Shown piece after piece: positions 55,294-64,000 of a stretch of 64,000 bases of DNA. A model generated the notes under the pieces. That model was not told where the DNA came from and did not search any database. It was given only the letters and a program-made list of their open reading frames with translations. Position 1 is the stretch's first letter; each line of letters opens with the position of its first letter. Origin of the DNA: Stappia stellulata (lineage in GTDB: Bacteria > Pseudomonadota > Alphaproteobacteria > Rhizobiales > Stappiaceae); the NCBI RefSeq assembly GCF_020176715.1, contig NZ_JAIVMF010000009.1, forward strand, positions 62,001 to 126,000. Reading direction: 5' to 3'. A program made the translations under genes and the position numbers.

Positions 55294-56070
55294 ATGAGCG
55301 CCACTGAAAGCCTGTTTCTCGATCAGGAGCCGATCGACACCAGCAACCCGACGCCGCGCTACATCCAGCTTGCCAACCGCCTGCGCGACATGATCCGCAA
55401 CGGCTCGCTGAAACCGGGCGATGCGCTGCCGTCGGAACGCTCCATCGTCACGGCGACCAGCCTGTCGCGCGTCACCATCCGCAAGGCGCTGGAACTGCTG
55501 GTGCGCGAGGGGCTGCTGCACCAGAGGCACGGATCGGGCACTTATGTCAGCGAGGAGCCGGGGCGCATCGAACAGTCGCTCGGCGTCCTGACCGGCTTCA
55601 GCGAGGACATGGTGTCGCTCGGACATGTGCCCTCCGCCCGCTGGCTGCAGCGCAGCTACGCCCTGCCTTCTACCCAGGAGGCGATGACCCTCGGCCTGTC
55701 CCCGGGCGAGAAGGTGCTGCGCCTGCACCGGCTCAGGCTCGCCGACGACCTGCCGCTGGCGGTGGAGCTTGCGGTCGTCCCGGCCAGCCTGCTGCCCTCG
55801 ATCGACCGGATCGGCGATTCGCTCTACGAGGCGCTCGCCGCCGCCGGAGCCCTGCCGGAAAAGGCCTTGCAACGCATGCACGCCTGCCGCCTGCCCGCCT
55901 TCGAGGCGGAGCTTCTCGGCGGCAAGGAAGGCGAGACCGCGCTCTACATCGAGCGCCTGTCGCGCACCGGCTCCGGCCGGACGGTGGAATTCACCCGCTC
56001 CTACTACAAGGGCGACCGCTACGACTTCGTCGTCGAGCTGACGCTTCCCAGACCGCAGATGGACATGTGA
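55294..56070 (+). CDS. GntR-family regulator with UTRA domain (NagR-like)
   Basis: 258 residues. An N-terminal GntR helix-turn-helix (PRYIQLANRLRDMIRNGSLKPGDALPSERSI, SRVTIRKALELLVREGLL) is followed by the UTRA sensor (LRLADDLPLAVELAVVPASLLP). HutC-type regulators in amino-sugar operons sense GlcN-6-P or GlcNAc-6-P. Likely target is the palindrome between murQ and murA. Its stop shares a base with the next start (TGATG). Confidence 0.9.
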   Translation: MSATESLFLDQEPIDTSNPTPRYIQLANRLRDMIRNGSLKPGDALPSERSIVTATSLSRVTIRKALELLVREGLLHQRHGSGTYVSEEPGRIEQSLGVLTGFSEDMVSLGHVPSARWLQRSYALPSTQEAMTLGLSPGEKVLRLHRLRLADDLPLAVELAVVPASLLPSIDRIGDSLYEALAAAGALPEKALQRMHACRLPAFEAELLGGKEGETALYIERLSRTGSGRTVEFTRSYYKGDRYDFVVELTLPRPQMDM

Positions 56071-57122
56071 TGACAGGCACCGCCACCACCCGGCTGAGAC
56101 AGGAAACCGGCGAGATCCCGGACCGGGTCGCAGCACAGGTCGCGCAGCGCCGGGACGACTTCGCGCAGGCCGGCGCCGCCTTGAGGCGCCACGACCCGCA
56201 GATGCTGGTCACCGTGGCGCGGGGCTCCTCCGATCATGCCGCAACCTATTTCAAGTATCTCAGCGAGATGACGGCCGGGCGCCCCGTCGCCTCCATCGGC
56301 CCGTCGATCTCCTCGGTCTACAAACGGACCCTGCACCTCGGCGGCGCGGCCTGCCTCAGCGTCTCGCAATCGGGGCGCAGCCCGGATCTCACCGCGTTTC
56401 AGGACATGGCCCGCCACGCCGGCGCGCTGACCCTTGCGCTGGTGAACACCGTCCCCTCGCCGCTTTCGCAGGGCGCGGATCTCGCCATCGACATCGGCGC
56501 CGGCCCGGAGCAGGCGGTCGCCGCCTCCAAGTCCTACGTGTGTTCGCTGTCGGCGATGGCCGGGCTCGTCGGCGCCTGGACGCAAAGCCAGGCGCTGGAA
56601 ACGGCCCTTTCCGCCACGCCGGACCGGCTCGGCGAGGCGCTTTCCTGCGACTGGTCGGCGCTGGTTCCCGCCGCCTGCCATGCCCGCTCGATCTATGTGA
56701 TCGGCCGCGGTCCGGGCTTCGCGATTGCCCAGGAGGCAGCGCTGAAGTTCAAGGAAACCTGCCAGATCCATGCGGAAAGCTACAGTTCCGCCGAGGTGAT
56801 GCACGGACCGATCCAGCTGGCCGCCAACGGCCTCGTCGCGCTTGTCTTTCTAAGTCGCGACGAAGCGCGCGCCGGGCTTCTGGACGCGGTGGCAAGGCTT
56901 GCCGCCTCCGGCGCGCGCGTCTTCGTCGCCGATCCGCTTGGCGAGGTGCAAGCCGAGCGCCAGGCGATCGCCCCGCTGCCCTGCGTCGCCGCACCCGATC
57001 CCCTGCTCGATCCGCTGTGCCAGATCACCTCGTTCTACCGCTTTGTCGAACATCTTGCCGGCGCGCTCGGCTTCGACCCGGATGCGCCGCAACTGCTGAA
57101 AAAGGTCACGGAAACACTATGA
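56070..57122 (+). CDS. SIS-domain glucosamine-6-phosphate deaminase (NagB-II/AgaS type)
   Basis: 350 residues, two SIS domains. VARGSSDHAATYFKYL and SQSGRSPDLTAF are in the first; GRGPGFAIAQEAALKFKETCQIHAESYSSAEVMHGP in the second corresponds to the GlmS isomerase site. There is no glutaminase domain, so deamination of glucosamine-6-phosphate is more likely than synthesis. ATG 56070 overlaps the GntR stop. Confidence 0.87.
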   Translation: MTGTATTRLRQETGEIPDRVAAQVAQRRDDFAQAGAALRRHDPQMLVTVARGSSDHAATYFKYLSEMTAGRPVASIGPSISSVYKRTLHLGGAACLSVSQSGRSPDLTAFQDMARHAGALTLALVNTVPSPLSQGADLAIDIGAGPEQAVAASKSYVCSLSAMAGLVGAWTQSQALETALSATPDRLGEALSCDWSALVPAACHARSIYVIGRGPGFAIAQEAALKFKETCQIHAESYSSAEVMHGPIQLAANGLVALVFLSRDEARAGLLDAVARLAASGARVFVADPLGEVQAERQAIAPLPCVAAPDPLLDPLCQITSFYRFVEHLAGALGFDPDAPQLLKKVTETL

Positions 57123-57132
57123 CGGGGGCATC

Positions 57133-58278
57133 ATGAGCGGAGGAACCGCGCTTCTCGCGCGCGCCATTTTCGACGGGGACCGACTGGTCCCCGACAGCGC
57201 CCTGCTGATCGAGGAGGGGCGCGTGCGCGCGATCGTTCCCGTTTCGGAAATCCCCTGCGACGCGGAGCGCATGGACACGCAGGCCGCGCTCCTGTGCCCG
57301 GGCTTCGTCGACTGGCAGGTCAACGGCGGCGGCGGCGTGCTGTTCAATGAAACCCCGACCCGGGAGGGCATTCGCGCAATCGCCGCCGCCCATGCCCGCT
57401 TCGGCACGACGACCCTCCTGCCCACGGTGATCACGGATGCGCCCGAGGTCTCGGCCGCCGCCGCGCAAGCCGTCGCCGAGGCGATCGCCGACGGCGACCC
57501 GGCGGTCGTCGGGGTCCATTTCGAGGGACCGCATATCTCGCTGGAGAAATGCGGCGTTCACGACCGAGGTTTCATCCGCCCGCTCACGCGCGAGGATCAT
57601 GACCGGCTGGCCCGCGCCGATCTCGGCACCGTGGTTGCCACGGTCGCACCGGAAAACGCGTCGCTCGAGGACATTCGCACGCTGTCCCGGGCGGGCGTGC
57701 ATGTCAGCCTGGGGCACAGCAACGCCGATTTTGCCACGGCGAACGCCGCTTTCAGGGCGGGCGCCCAGTCGGTCACCCATCTCTTCAATGCCATGAGCGG
57801 ACTGCATCATCGCGATCCCGGACTGGCGGGCGCGGCGCTGTCCAGCGCGCATGTCTATTGCGGACTGATCCCGGACGGCCACCATGTGCATCCGGCAATG
57901 CTCGATCTCGCCCTGCGCGCGGCCGGGCACCGCCGGATCACGCTCGTCACCGACGCGATGTCGTCGGTCGGCCACGCGGACGACCGCTTCGAGCTGAACG
58001 GGCGCACCGTGGTCCGGGAGAACGGTCGCCTCACCATTGCCGACGGCACGCTCGCCGGCTCCGATCTCGATATGATGTCCGGCGTGCGGATCATGGCCGA
58101 TGCCTGCGGCGCGCCGTTTCACGACGTGCTGCGCATGGCGTCGCGCTGTCCCGCCCAGATGCTCGGCCTGCACGATCGCGGCCACCTGCGCCCCGGCGCG
58201 CGCGCCGACATCCTCGCGCTCGACGCGGAGCGAACCCTGATATCGGTGTGGATTGCCGGCGACCGACAGGAGCGCTGA
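57133..58278 (+). CDS. nagA: N-acetylglucosamine-6-phosphate deacetylase
   Basis: 381 residues of the amidohydrolase fold. HFEGPHIS (metal Glu), LGHSNAD (His), THLFNAMS (His) and DAMSSVG (catalytic Asp) are all present. It removes acetate from GlcNAc-6-P before the deaminase encoded 10 bases upstream. Last gene of the murA-kinase-gntR-SIS-nagA operon. Confidence 0.95.
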   Translation: MSGGTALLARAIFDGDRLVPDSALLIEEGRVRAIVPVSEIPCDAERMDTQAALLCPGFVDWQVNGGGGVLFNETPTREGIRAIAAAHARFGTTTLLPTVITDAPEVSAAAAQAVAEAIADGDPAVVGVHFEGPHISLEKCGVHDRGFIRPLTREDHDRLARADLGTVVATVAPENASLEDIRTLSRAGVHVSLGHSNADFATANAAFRAGAQSVTHLFNAMSGLHHRDPGLAGAALSSAHVYCGLIPDGHHVHPAMLDLALRAAGHRRITLVTDAMSSVGHADDRFELNGRTVVRENGRLTIADGTLAGSDLDMMSGVRIMADACGAPFHDVLRMASRCPAQMLGLHDRGHLRPGARADILALDAERTLISVWIAGDRQER

Positions 58279-58333
58279 CAGGCGGGCGTGCCTGGCGGGC
58301 TTTTTGCGGGGACTTGCCTGGCGGGGGCGCGGG

Positions 58334-59344
58334 TCAGCCCGCGCCGGACGCTTCGGTAAGGTCCTCGCCGGCGAAATGGCAGGCGCACAGCCGGCCATTG
58401 CCTTGCGCGCCCGTTCCTCCTGTTCCCGGCGCCGGCGCAAGCAGCGGCTCCTCATGGCGGCATTTGTCGCGCACGGCGTAGCAACGCGGATGAAACAGGC
58501 AGCCCTCGGGCCGGAAGGCGAGATTGGGCACATCGCCCGTGAGCACGATGCGCCGCGCGGAGCCCGGGGCGGCGGCCGCGCTGCCGGGGAGTTTCGGGAT
58601 CGCCGACATCAGCGCGCGGGTATAGGGGTGCATCGGCGCGCGGAAGAGATCCTCGGCCGGAGCGGTTTCGACGAACTTGCCGAAATACATCACCGCGATA
58701 CGGTCGCTGACATGGCGCACCACCGACAGGTCGTGGCTGATGAAGATCATCGACAGGCCGAGCTCGCGGCGCAGCTCCGCGAAGAGATTGATGATCTGCG
58801 ACTGGATCGACACGTCGAGCGCGGAGACCGCCTCGTCGGCGACGAGAATGCGCGGCGACAGGGCGAGCGCGCGGGCGATGGCGATGCGCTGCCGCTGCCC
58901 GCCGGAGAATTCATGCGGAAGACGCGAGGCCGCCGTCTGCGGCAGGCCGACGAGATCGAGCAGCTCGCGCACCCGCGCCGCGCGGTCCGGCCGGCCATGC
59001 ACGACCAGCGGCTCGCCGACGATGGTCGCCACGCTGTGGCGCGGGTTGAGCGAGCCGAAGGGATCCTGGAACACCATCTGGATCTCGGCGCGCGCGGCCT
59101 TGAGCGCCTTGCCCTTGAGCCCGGCGAGATCCGTGCCGCGAAAGCGGATTTCGCCGGACGTCGGGCGCGCAAGCCGCATGATGGTGCGCCCCAGCGTGCT
59201 CTTGCCGCAGCCCGATTCCCCGACAACGCCAAGCACCTCGCCCTCCGCCAGGTCGAAGCTGATGCCGTCGAGCGCCAGCACATTTCCGGCCGCACCCGCA
59301 GGGTAATGCTTGACCAGATCGACGACGGACAGAAGCGGGGTCAT
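58334..59344 (-). CDS. Opp/Dpp-type ABC transporter ATPase (F subunit)
   Basis: 336 residues. Walker A GESGCGKSTLGRTI, signature FSGGQRQRIAIARAL, Walker B LVADEAVSALD, switch FISHDLSVV, and the C-terminal oligopeptide-type cluster LFHPRCYAVRDKC with cysteines for an Fe-S site. It overlaps the D-subunit gene by 4 bases. With that gene it powers the importer whose other subunits start at 60560 on the opposite strand. Confidence 0.93.
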   Translation of the reverse strand: MTPLLSVVDLVKHYPAGAAGNVLALDGISFDLAEGEVLGVVGESGCGKSTLGRTIMRLARPTSGEIRFRGTDLAGLKGKALKAARAEIQMVFQDPFGSLNPRHSVATIVGEPLVVHGRPDRAARVRELLDLVGLPQTAASRLPHEFSGGQRQRIAIARALALSPRILVADEAVSALDVSIQSQIINLFAELRRELGLSMIFISHDLSVVRHVSDRIAVMYFGKFVETAPAEDLFRAPMHPYTRALMSAIPKLPGSAAAAPGSARRIVLTGDVPNLAFRPEGCLFHPRCYAVRDKCRHEEPLLAPAPGTGGTGAQGNGRLCACHFAGEDLTEASGAG

Positions 59345-60285
59345 GAGGCCGGGTTCCAGCACATGGCGAAATGGTCTCCCGTGCCGGCGCGCGGCGGTTT
59401 TGCCCCGGCGCAATCGGGCAGCGCGGCCGAACAGCGTTTGGCGAAGGCACAGCCCGGCGGGCGCTCGCCGGGCGGCGGCACGGTGCCGGTGATCGCGGGA
59501 AGCAGCGCGCCCGGCGCGTTGGCGGCCGGGATCGTGCGCAAAAGCGCCTCGGTGTAGCGGTGACGCGGGGTGCGGAACACATCCGTGACCGGCCCCTGCT
59601 CGACGATGCGTCCGGCATACATCACCGCCACCGTGTCGCAGGTCTCGGCGACGACCCCGAGATCGTGGGTCACGAGAATGCAGGCCATGCCGAAGCGGGC
59701 GCGCATCTCGCCGATCAGGTCGAGGATCTGCGCCTGGATGGTGACGTCGAGCGCCGTGGTCGGCTCGTCCGCGATCAGAAGCGACGGCTCGCAGGCGAGC
59801 GCCATGGCGATCATCACCCGCTGGCGCTGCCCGCCCGACAACTGGTGCGGATACTTGCGGCGCTGGTCCCTGCCGCCCGCCAGACCCACGAGCGCAAGCA
59901 GTCGGTCGACCTCGTCGGCCTGCTCCGCGCCGTCCAGGCCGCGGTGAAGCGACAGGCCCTCGCCGATCTGGTCGCCGATGGTCATCACCGGATTGAGCGA
60001 GGTCATCGGCTCCTGAAAGATCATCGAGATGTCGTTGCCACGCACCGCGTTCATCTCGTCATCGCCGAGACGGGCGATGTCGCGGCCGTTGAACAGGATC
60101 CGCCCGCGGGTGACGCGCACGGCCTGGCTCGGCAGGAGACCCAGGACCGAAAGCGCGGTGATCGTCTTGCCGCAGCCGGATTCGCCCACAAGGCCCAGCA
60201 TCTCGCCGTCGCCGACGGCAAGGTCGATGCCGTCGACCAGAACGCCGGCCCCCGCCTCCAGACACAAGTCCTCGATCCTCAGCAC
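59341..60285 (-). CDS. Opp/Dpp-type ABC transporter ATPase (D subunit)
   Basis: 314 residues from GTG 60285 preceded by a run of G. Walker [18 protein letters not shown], signature [15 protein letters not shown], Walker [12 protein letters not shown], switch VTHDLGVV, and the C-terminal GCAFAKRC cysteine motif. It pairs with the F-subunit ATPase. A frame extending to 60717 is not needed. The 274-base gap to the binding protein holds the divergent promoters. Confidence 0.92.
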   Translation of the reverse strand: MLRIEDLCLEAGAGVLVDGIDLAVGDGEMLGLVGESGCGKTITALSVLGLLPSQAVRVTRGRILFNGRDIARLGDDEMNAVRGNDISMIFQEPMTSLNPVMTIGDQIGEGLSLHRGLDGAEQADEVDRLLALVGLAGGRDQRRKYPHQLSGGQRQRVMIAMALACEPSLLIADEPTTALDVTIQAQILDLIGEMRARFGMACILVTHDLGVVAETCDTVAVMYAGRIVEQGPVTDVFRTPRHRYTEALLRTIPAANAPGALLPAITGTVPPPGERPPGCAFAKRCSAALPDCAGAKPPRAGTGDHFAMCWNPAS

Positions 60286-60559
60286 GCGCGCCCCCCGAAA
60301 CGCCGGGGCCGCAGCCCACCACACGGCACAGCCTGCGCAGGCAATGGCGCGCTCCGCAACCGGAGTGTCACGCCCCGCGATTTTGTCTGATAGGATCGAT
60401 TTGCTGCGATTGCCGACACGCCGGACTTGTCCTTTACTGGTACCCTCGAAACCGCGAACATCTTGTAAATGGTATTCAGGTGGACTAGCATAACAGCCTA
60501 AGCTCGACACCGGCAAGGCGGGCATTCCAGAATTGTATCTAGAGGGGAGTTTGGGGTTC
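60286..60559. promoter_or_regulatory. Divergent gap between ABC ATPases and binding protein
   Basis: 274 bases with no gene. The middle (60395-60500) is AT-richer than its surroundings and should hold promoters for both directions. I could not pick out a clear operator matching the murQ/murA palindrome. AGAGGGGAG precedes the binding-protein ATG. Confidence 0.4.
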
Positions 60560-62068
60560 ATGGACAGTCTGCGCAAATCCTTCATCGCATCCAGCACCGC
60601 GCTCGCGTTCGGCCTGTCCGTCGCGGCGCACGCGGCCCCGCTGGAGGTCGCCGTCGACAGCTCGCCGTCCGGTCTCGATCCGCATATCGTGACCGCCTTC
60701 TCCTCCTTCCAGATCATCGATGGAACGATCTACGAGGGGCTGACGGCGCTCGACCCGGACCTCAACATCGTGCCCGGCCTTGCCAGCGCCTGGGAGATTT
60801 CCGAGGACAAGAAGACCTACACGTTCACCCTGCGCGAGGGCGTGACCTTCCACAGTGGCGGGGCGATGACCTCCGCCGACGTGGCCGCCAGCCTCAAACG
60901 CGTGATGGATGAAGCAACCGGCTCGCCGCTCGCAAGCCGCCTTGCCGCGATCGACACCATCGAGACACCGGACGACAAAACCGTCGTCGTCAAGCTGACG
61001 GCGCCGTCGGCACCGCTTCTGTCCTCGCTGACCACCATCGCCATCGTCCCGGCGAAATACGCCGGCGACACCGAGACGCTGCAGCGCGCGCCGGACGGAA
61101 CCGGCGCGTTCAAATTCGTCGAATGGCAGCCGAATGTCGCCATCCGCCTGGAGGCGAACGACGGCTACTGGCAGGACGGCCTGCCGAAGCTCGAGGGCGT
61201 CAACTTCAACATCGTGCCGGAAGCGGCGACCCGCCAGGTCGGCCTGACGAGCGGGCAATACCACATGCTGCCCAACACCGACGCGGTGACGGCGCTGCAG
61301 ATGCAGTCGCAGCCGAACATCAAACTGCAGGACACGCTGGAGCTGGCCTATTCGCTGACCGGCCTGAATGTCACCCGGCCGCCGCTCGACAATGCCAAGG
61401 TGCGCGAGGCGCTGAACTACGCGATCAACCGCGACGACCTGGTGCAGGCCGCGCTCTTCGGCGCGGGCGTGCCCGGCGGACCGCTGTCGCCGGCGCTCAA
61501 GGGCTTCGCGACCCCGACCAACGAGCTGGCCTGTTTCACCCCCGACCCGGAAAAGGCCAAGGCACTGCTCGCCGAGGCCGGGGTGACCACCCCGGTCGAG
61601 CTTGAGCTGCTGGTCCTGCCGCGCGACGACACCAAGGCGATGGCACAGGTCATCCAGCAGCAGCTCGCCGCGATCGGCGTCAACCTGACGCTGGACATTC
61701 CCGAGATCGGCCAGTTCGTGCAGGACTGGCGCAATTCCGAGTTCGACATGTTCGTGTCGCTGAACTCGGGAACGATCGAGCCGGACGACTATTTCTACCG
61801 CACCTTCCGCACCGGCGGCTCGACCAATGTGTTCAAATATTCCAACCCCGAGCTCGACGCGCTGCTCGACGCGGGACGCGAGGAAACCGCCGTCGAGGGA
61901 CGTCGCGACATCTACAAGAAGGTGCAGGCGACGCTCGCCTGCGACGGGCCGGTGCTGTTCCTCGCCTACGGGCAGCTCTACACCGCGATGCGCGAGGCGG
62001 TGGAGGGATACCAGATCTATCCCAATCGCTCGCTCGGATCGCTGAAGTCCGTCACGCTCGGCAACTGA
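60560..62068 (+). CDS. Oligopeptide-type ABC substrate-binding protein (family 5)
   Basis: 502 residues. A signal peptide (about 1-25, ending AAHAA) precedes the SBP_bac_5 fold with SSPSGLDPHIVTAFSSF, TFTLREGVTFHSGGAMTSADV, and DNAKVREALNYAINRDDLVQAA. Members bind peptides, nickel, or sugars in the periplasm. Placement next to murein-sugar recycling genes suggests cell-wall fragments, which is inference. Confidence 0.92.
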   Translation: MDSLRKSFIASSTALAFGLSVAAHAAPLEVAVDSSPSGLDPHIVTAFSSFQIIDGTIYEGLTALDPDLNIVPGLASAWEISEDKKTYTFTLREGVTFHSGGAMTSADVAASLKRVMDEATGSPLASRLAAIDTIETPDDKTVVVKLTAPSAPLLSSLTTIAIVPAKYAGDTETLQRAPDGTGAFKFVEWQPNVAIRLEANDGYWQDGLPKLEGVNFNIVPEAATRQVGLTSGQYHMLPNTDAVTALQMQSQPNIKLQDTLELAYSLTGLNVTRPPLDNAKVREALNYAINRDDLVQAALFGAGVPGGPLSPALKGFATPTNELACFTPDPEKAKALLAEAGVTTPVELELLVLPRDDTKAMAQVIQQQLAAIGVNLTLDIPEIGQFVQDWRNSEFDMFVSLNSGTIEPDDYFYRTFRTGGSTNVFKYSNPELDALLDAGREETAVEGRRDIYKKVQATLACDGPVLFLAYGQLYTAMREAVEGYQIYPNRSLGSLKSVTLGN

Positions 62069-62138
62069 CCGATCTGAAACCGCGGATCCGGCGGCGGCAG
62101 CCGCCGCCGGTCTCCCGCGCCGAACGGATTGCCCGGCC

Positions 62139-63092
62139 ATGGTGTTTCTCAGACGGCTTCGCGGACGCCTCATCGACCTCGCCTTCGTGATCGCGGGCGT
62201 CTCGGTGCTGGTCTTCGGCTTCATCCGGATGATCCCGGGCGACGCCGTGGCGATCATGCTGGGCGCCAATGCGGAAGTGACGCCCGAGCGGATCGCGGCG
62301 GTGCGCACCCGCCTCGGGCTCGACCTTCCGATCCACGAACAATATGTCGCCTGGCTGTCGGACGTGCTGCGCGGCGACTTCGGCGTCTCGATCTGGACCG
62401 GCAAGCCGGTGATCGACGAGATCGCCGCCCATGTCTGGCCGACGCTTCAGCTGACGCTGCTGGCGCTTGCCACTGCCGTGATCCTCGCCATTCCGCTCGG
62501 CATCCTGATGGCCCGGCTGCGCGGACGGCGCGGCGAGGCGCTGGTGCAGGCCGGCTCTGTGGTCGGCCTCACCGTCCCGCCGTTCTGGCTCGGCATCATT
62601 ATGATCCTGACGCTGTCGGCCGTCGCGCCGGGTGTGCAGATGCTCGGCTATGTGCCGTTCTCGCAGGATCCGCTCGGCAATCTGGCGCGGCTGATCCTGC
62701 CGGCCATCGCGCTCAGCCTGCCGATCATGGCGAACCTTGCCCGCCTGCTGCGCTCCACCCTGCTGGAGGCAATGCAGCAGGACTATATCCGCACCGCGCG
62801 GGCCAAGGGCGTGCCGGCCCGGCGGGTGCTCTACCGCCACGCCTTGCGCAATGCGCTGATCCCCTTCATCACCAGCGTCGGCATCATGGCCGGCTACCTG
62901 CTCGGCGGCGCCATCGTGATCGAGCAGGTCTTCGCCATTCCCGGCCTCGGCCGGCTGATCCTCGGCGCCATCGCGGAGCGCAACTATCCGCTGATCCAGG
63001 CGACGATCCTGCTGGTGACCTGCAGCTTCGTCTTCGTCAACTTCGCCGTCGACGTCGTCTATGCACTGATCGACCCGAGGATTTCGGAATGA
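62139..63092 (+). CDS. Opp/Dpp-type ABC permease (B subunit)
   Basis: 317 residues, six helices. RLGLDLPIHEQYVAWL after the first helix, the EAA loop DYIRTARAKGVPARRVLYRHALRNALIP, and YLLGGAIVIEQVFAIPGLGRL are DppB/OppB signatures. Overlaps the C subunit by 4 bases. Confidence 0.95.
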   Translation: MVFLRRLRGRLIDLAFVIAGVSVLVFGFIRMIPGDAVAIMLGANAEVTPERIAAVRTRLGLDLPIHEQYVAWLSDVLRGDFGVSIWTGKPVIDEIAAHVWPTLQLTLLALATAVILAIPLGILMARLRGRRGEALVQAGSVVGLTVPPFWLGIIMILTLSAVAPGVQMLGYVPFSQDPLGNLARLILPAIALSLPIMANLARLLRSTLLEAMQQDYIRTARAKGVPARRVLYRHALRNALIPFITSVGIMAGYLLGGAIVIEQVFAIPGLGRLILGAIAERNYPLIQATILLVTCSFVFVNFAVDVVYALIDPRISE

Positions 63093-63949
63093 GCGCCCCG
63101 GCAAGCCCCCCGCAAGCGCAGGCCCGCAGCAAACGCAGACCTCTCCTGTCGCTCTATTCCGTCGCGCTGACGATGATCGTCATCCTCGTTCTGGTCGCGC
63201 TCGCCGCACCGCTGATCGCGCCCTACGATCCGCTGGGGCAGGACATCCTGCAGCGGCTCAAGGGACCGTCTTCCGCCCATTGGCTCGGCACCGACCAACT
63301 CGGCCGCGACGTTCTCTCGCGGATCATCTACGGCTTGCGCTCCTCGCTCTCGATTTCGGCGAGCGCCGTCTTCGTCGCCTTTCTCGGCGGCAGCGTGCTC
63401 GGCCTGCTGGCGGCCTACTACCGGGGCTGGACCGAACGGATCATCATGCGGCTGATGGACGTGCTCTTCGCCTTTCCGGTGATGCTGCTCGCCATTGGCG
63501 TCATCGCGGTGATGGGCCCAGGCGCGGTGCCCACGGCGGCTGCCATCGCCATCGTCTACACGCCGATCTTCGCCCGCCTGTTGCGCGGTCCGGCGCTTGT
63601 CGTGGCCGAGAGCGATTTCGTTCTGAGCGCGCGTTCCATCGGCGCCTCGGACCTGCGCATCATCCTGCACCACATCCTGCCCAATCTGGTCAGCGTCATC
63701 CTGGTGCAGTTCAGCCTGCTGTTGTCGTCGGCGATCCTGGTGGAGGCGTCGCTGTCGTTTCTGGGCCTCGGCACCCAGCCGCCGACGCCGTCGCTCGGCA
63801 TGATGCTGTCGGAAGGCCGCAATTTCCTGTTTCTCGCCCCCTGGGCTGCGATTTTTTCCGGCGTGGCAATCCTGATCGTCGCCTTCGCGCTGAACCTTTT
63901 CGGCGATGCGCTGCGCGACGATCTCGACCCGAGGCTGCGCCAATCCTGA
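63089..63949 (+). CDS. Opp/Dpp-type ABC permease (C subunit)
   Basis: 286 residues, six helices. HWLGTDQLGRDVLSRIIYGLRSSL and the EAA loop FVLSARSIGASDLRIILHHILPN are DppC/OppC signatures. ATG 63089 overlaps the B-subunit stop (ATGA). A longer in-frame reading from 62129 runs antisense to nothing real and is only a shadow of the B gene. Confidence 0.95.
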   Translation: MSAPASPPQAQARSKRRPLLSLYSVALTMIVILVLVALAAPLIAPYDPLGQDILQRLKGPSSAHWLGTDQLGRDVLSRIIYGLRSSLSISASAVFVAFLGGSVLGLLAAYYRGWTERIIMRLMDVLFAFPVMLLAIGVIAVMGPGAVPTAAAIAIVYTPIFARLLRGPALVVAESDFVLSARSIGASDLRIILHHILPNLVSVILVQFSLLLSSAILVEASLSFLGLGTQPPTPSLGMMLSEGRNFLFLAPWAAIFSGVAILIVAFALNLFGDALRDDLDPRLRQS

Positions 63950-63997
63950 CCGACGCCCGAGCCTGCCCCGGGGCCGGACGAACAGGGAGAGCTTGCG

Positions 63998-64000
63998 ATG
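63998..64000 (+). CDS. Start codon of the next gene, rest outside window
   Basis: The last three bases are ATG, preceded by GGGAGA 7 bases upstream, 49 bases after the permease stop. It is probably the next gene of the transporter operon. Nothing else can be read. Confidence 0.35.

Overview
The window looks like chromosome of a GC-rich alphaproteobacterium. Pointers are the lptC-lptA-lptB-rpoN-hpf-ptsN block, the dnaK/dnaJ/pmtA neighbourhood, an hsp20-DUF1150 pair, and RpoH promoters of the alphaproteobacterial CTTG/CYTATNT kind. I would guess Hyphomicrobiales (Stappia/Labrenzia-like), but the genus is inference. I saw no rRNA, tRNA, CRISPR array, insertion sequence or prophage.

1-15 kb: a compact, unusual biosynthetic gene cluster. 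After a partial EamA transporter, a plus-strand operon encodes a class V PLP enzyme, a type II thioesterase, a stand-alone NRPS adenylation-carrier protein and a one-module PKS (KS, degenerate AT, KR-like, ACP). A facing minus-strand operon encodes PabA, a PabB fused to a GNAT domain, an HDAC-family amidohydrolase, an AroQ-type chorismate mutase, a BacA/prephenate-decarboxylase-like protein and an MFS exporter. Together these suggest chorismate -> 4-amino-4-deoxychorismate -> 4-amino-4-deoxyprephenate -> a non-aromatic aminocyclohexadienyl building block joined to an NRPS/PKS product. This is the best candidate in the window for an undescribed system.

15-23 kb: an FMN reductase, a YjbR/MmcQ protein, then methionine catabolism: an Lrp-type regulator (mdeR-like), methionine gamma-lyase (mdeA) and an E1 2-oxoacid dehydrogenase (mdeB-like), with clear candidate operators. 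A LysR/VOC pair and pmtA follow.

23-30.7 kb: dnaK and dnaJ separated by an fkbM methyltransferase, with an RpoH promoter in front of dnaK; then a SulP transporter with a universal stress protein, a small repeat cluster, and pdxH.

30.8-44.5 kb: an AcoR-type sigma-54 activator next to a SnoaL-flavin monooxygenase that carries a perfect -24/-12 promoter; the DabAB inorganic-carbon pump with a divergent LysR gene; a ModE-like protein with modABC and a Mo-box; and a CPA2 antiporter.

44.5-52 kb: heat-shock hsp20 with an RpoH promoter and a possible ROSE-like RNA thermometer, DUF1150, then ptsN, hpf, rpoN, lptB, lptA, lptC and rnd. RpoN made here would be needed by the sigma-54 promoter at 33 kb.

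52-64 kb: peptidoglycan amino-sugar recycling: murQ, facing a second-type murA, BadF-family kinase, GntR regulator, SIS deaminase and nagA, followed by an Opp/Dpp-type ABC importer whose ATPases and binding protein/permeases lie on opposite strands. The window ends at the start codon of a further plus-strand gene.
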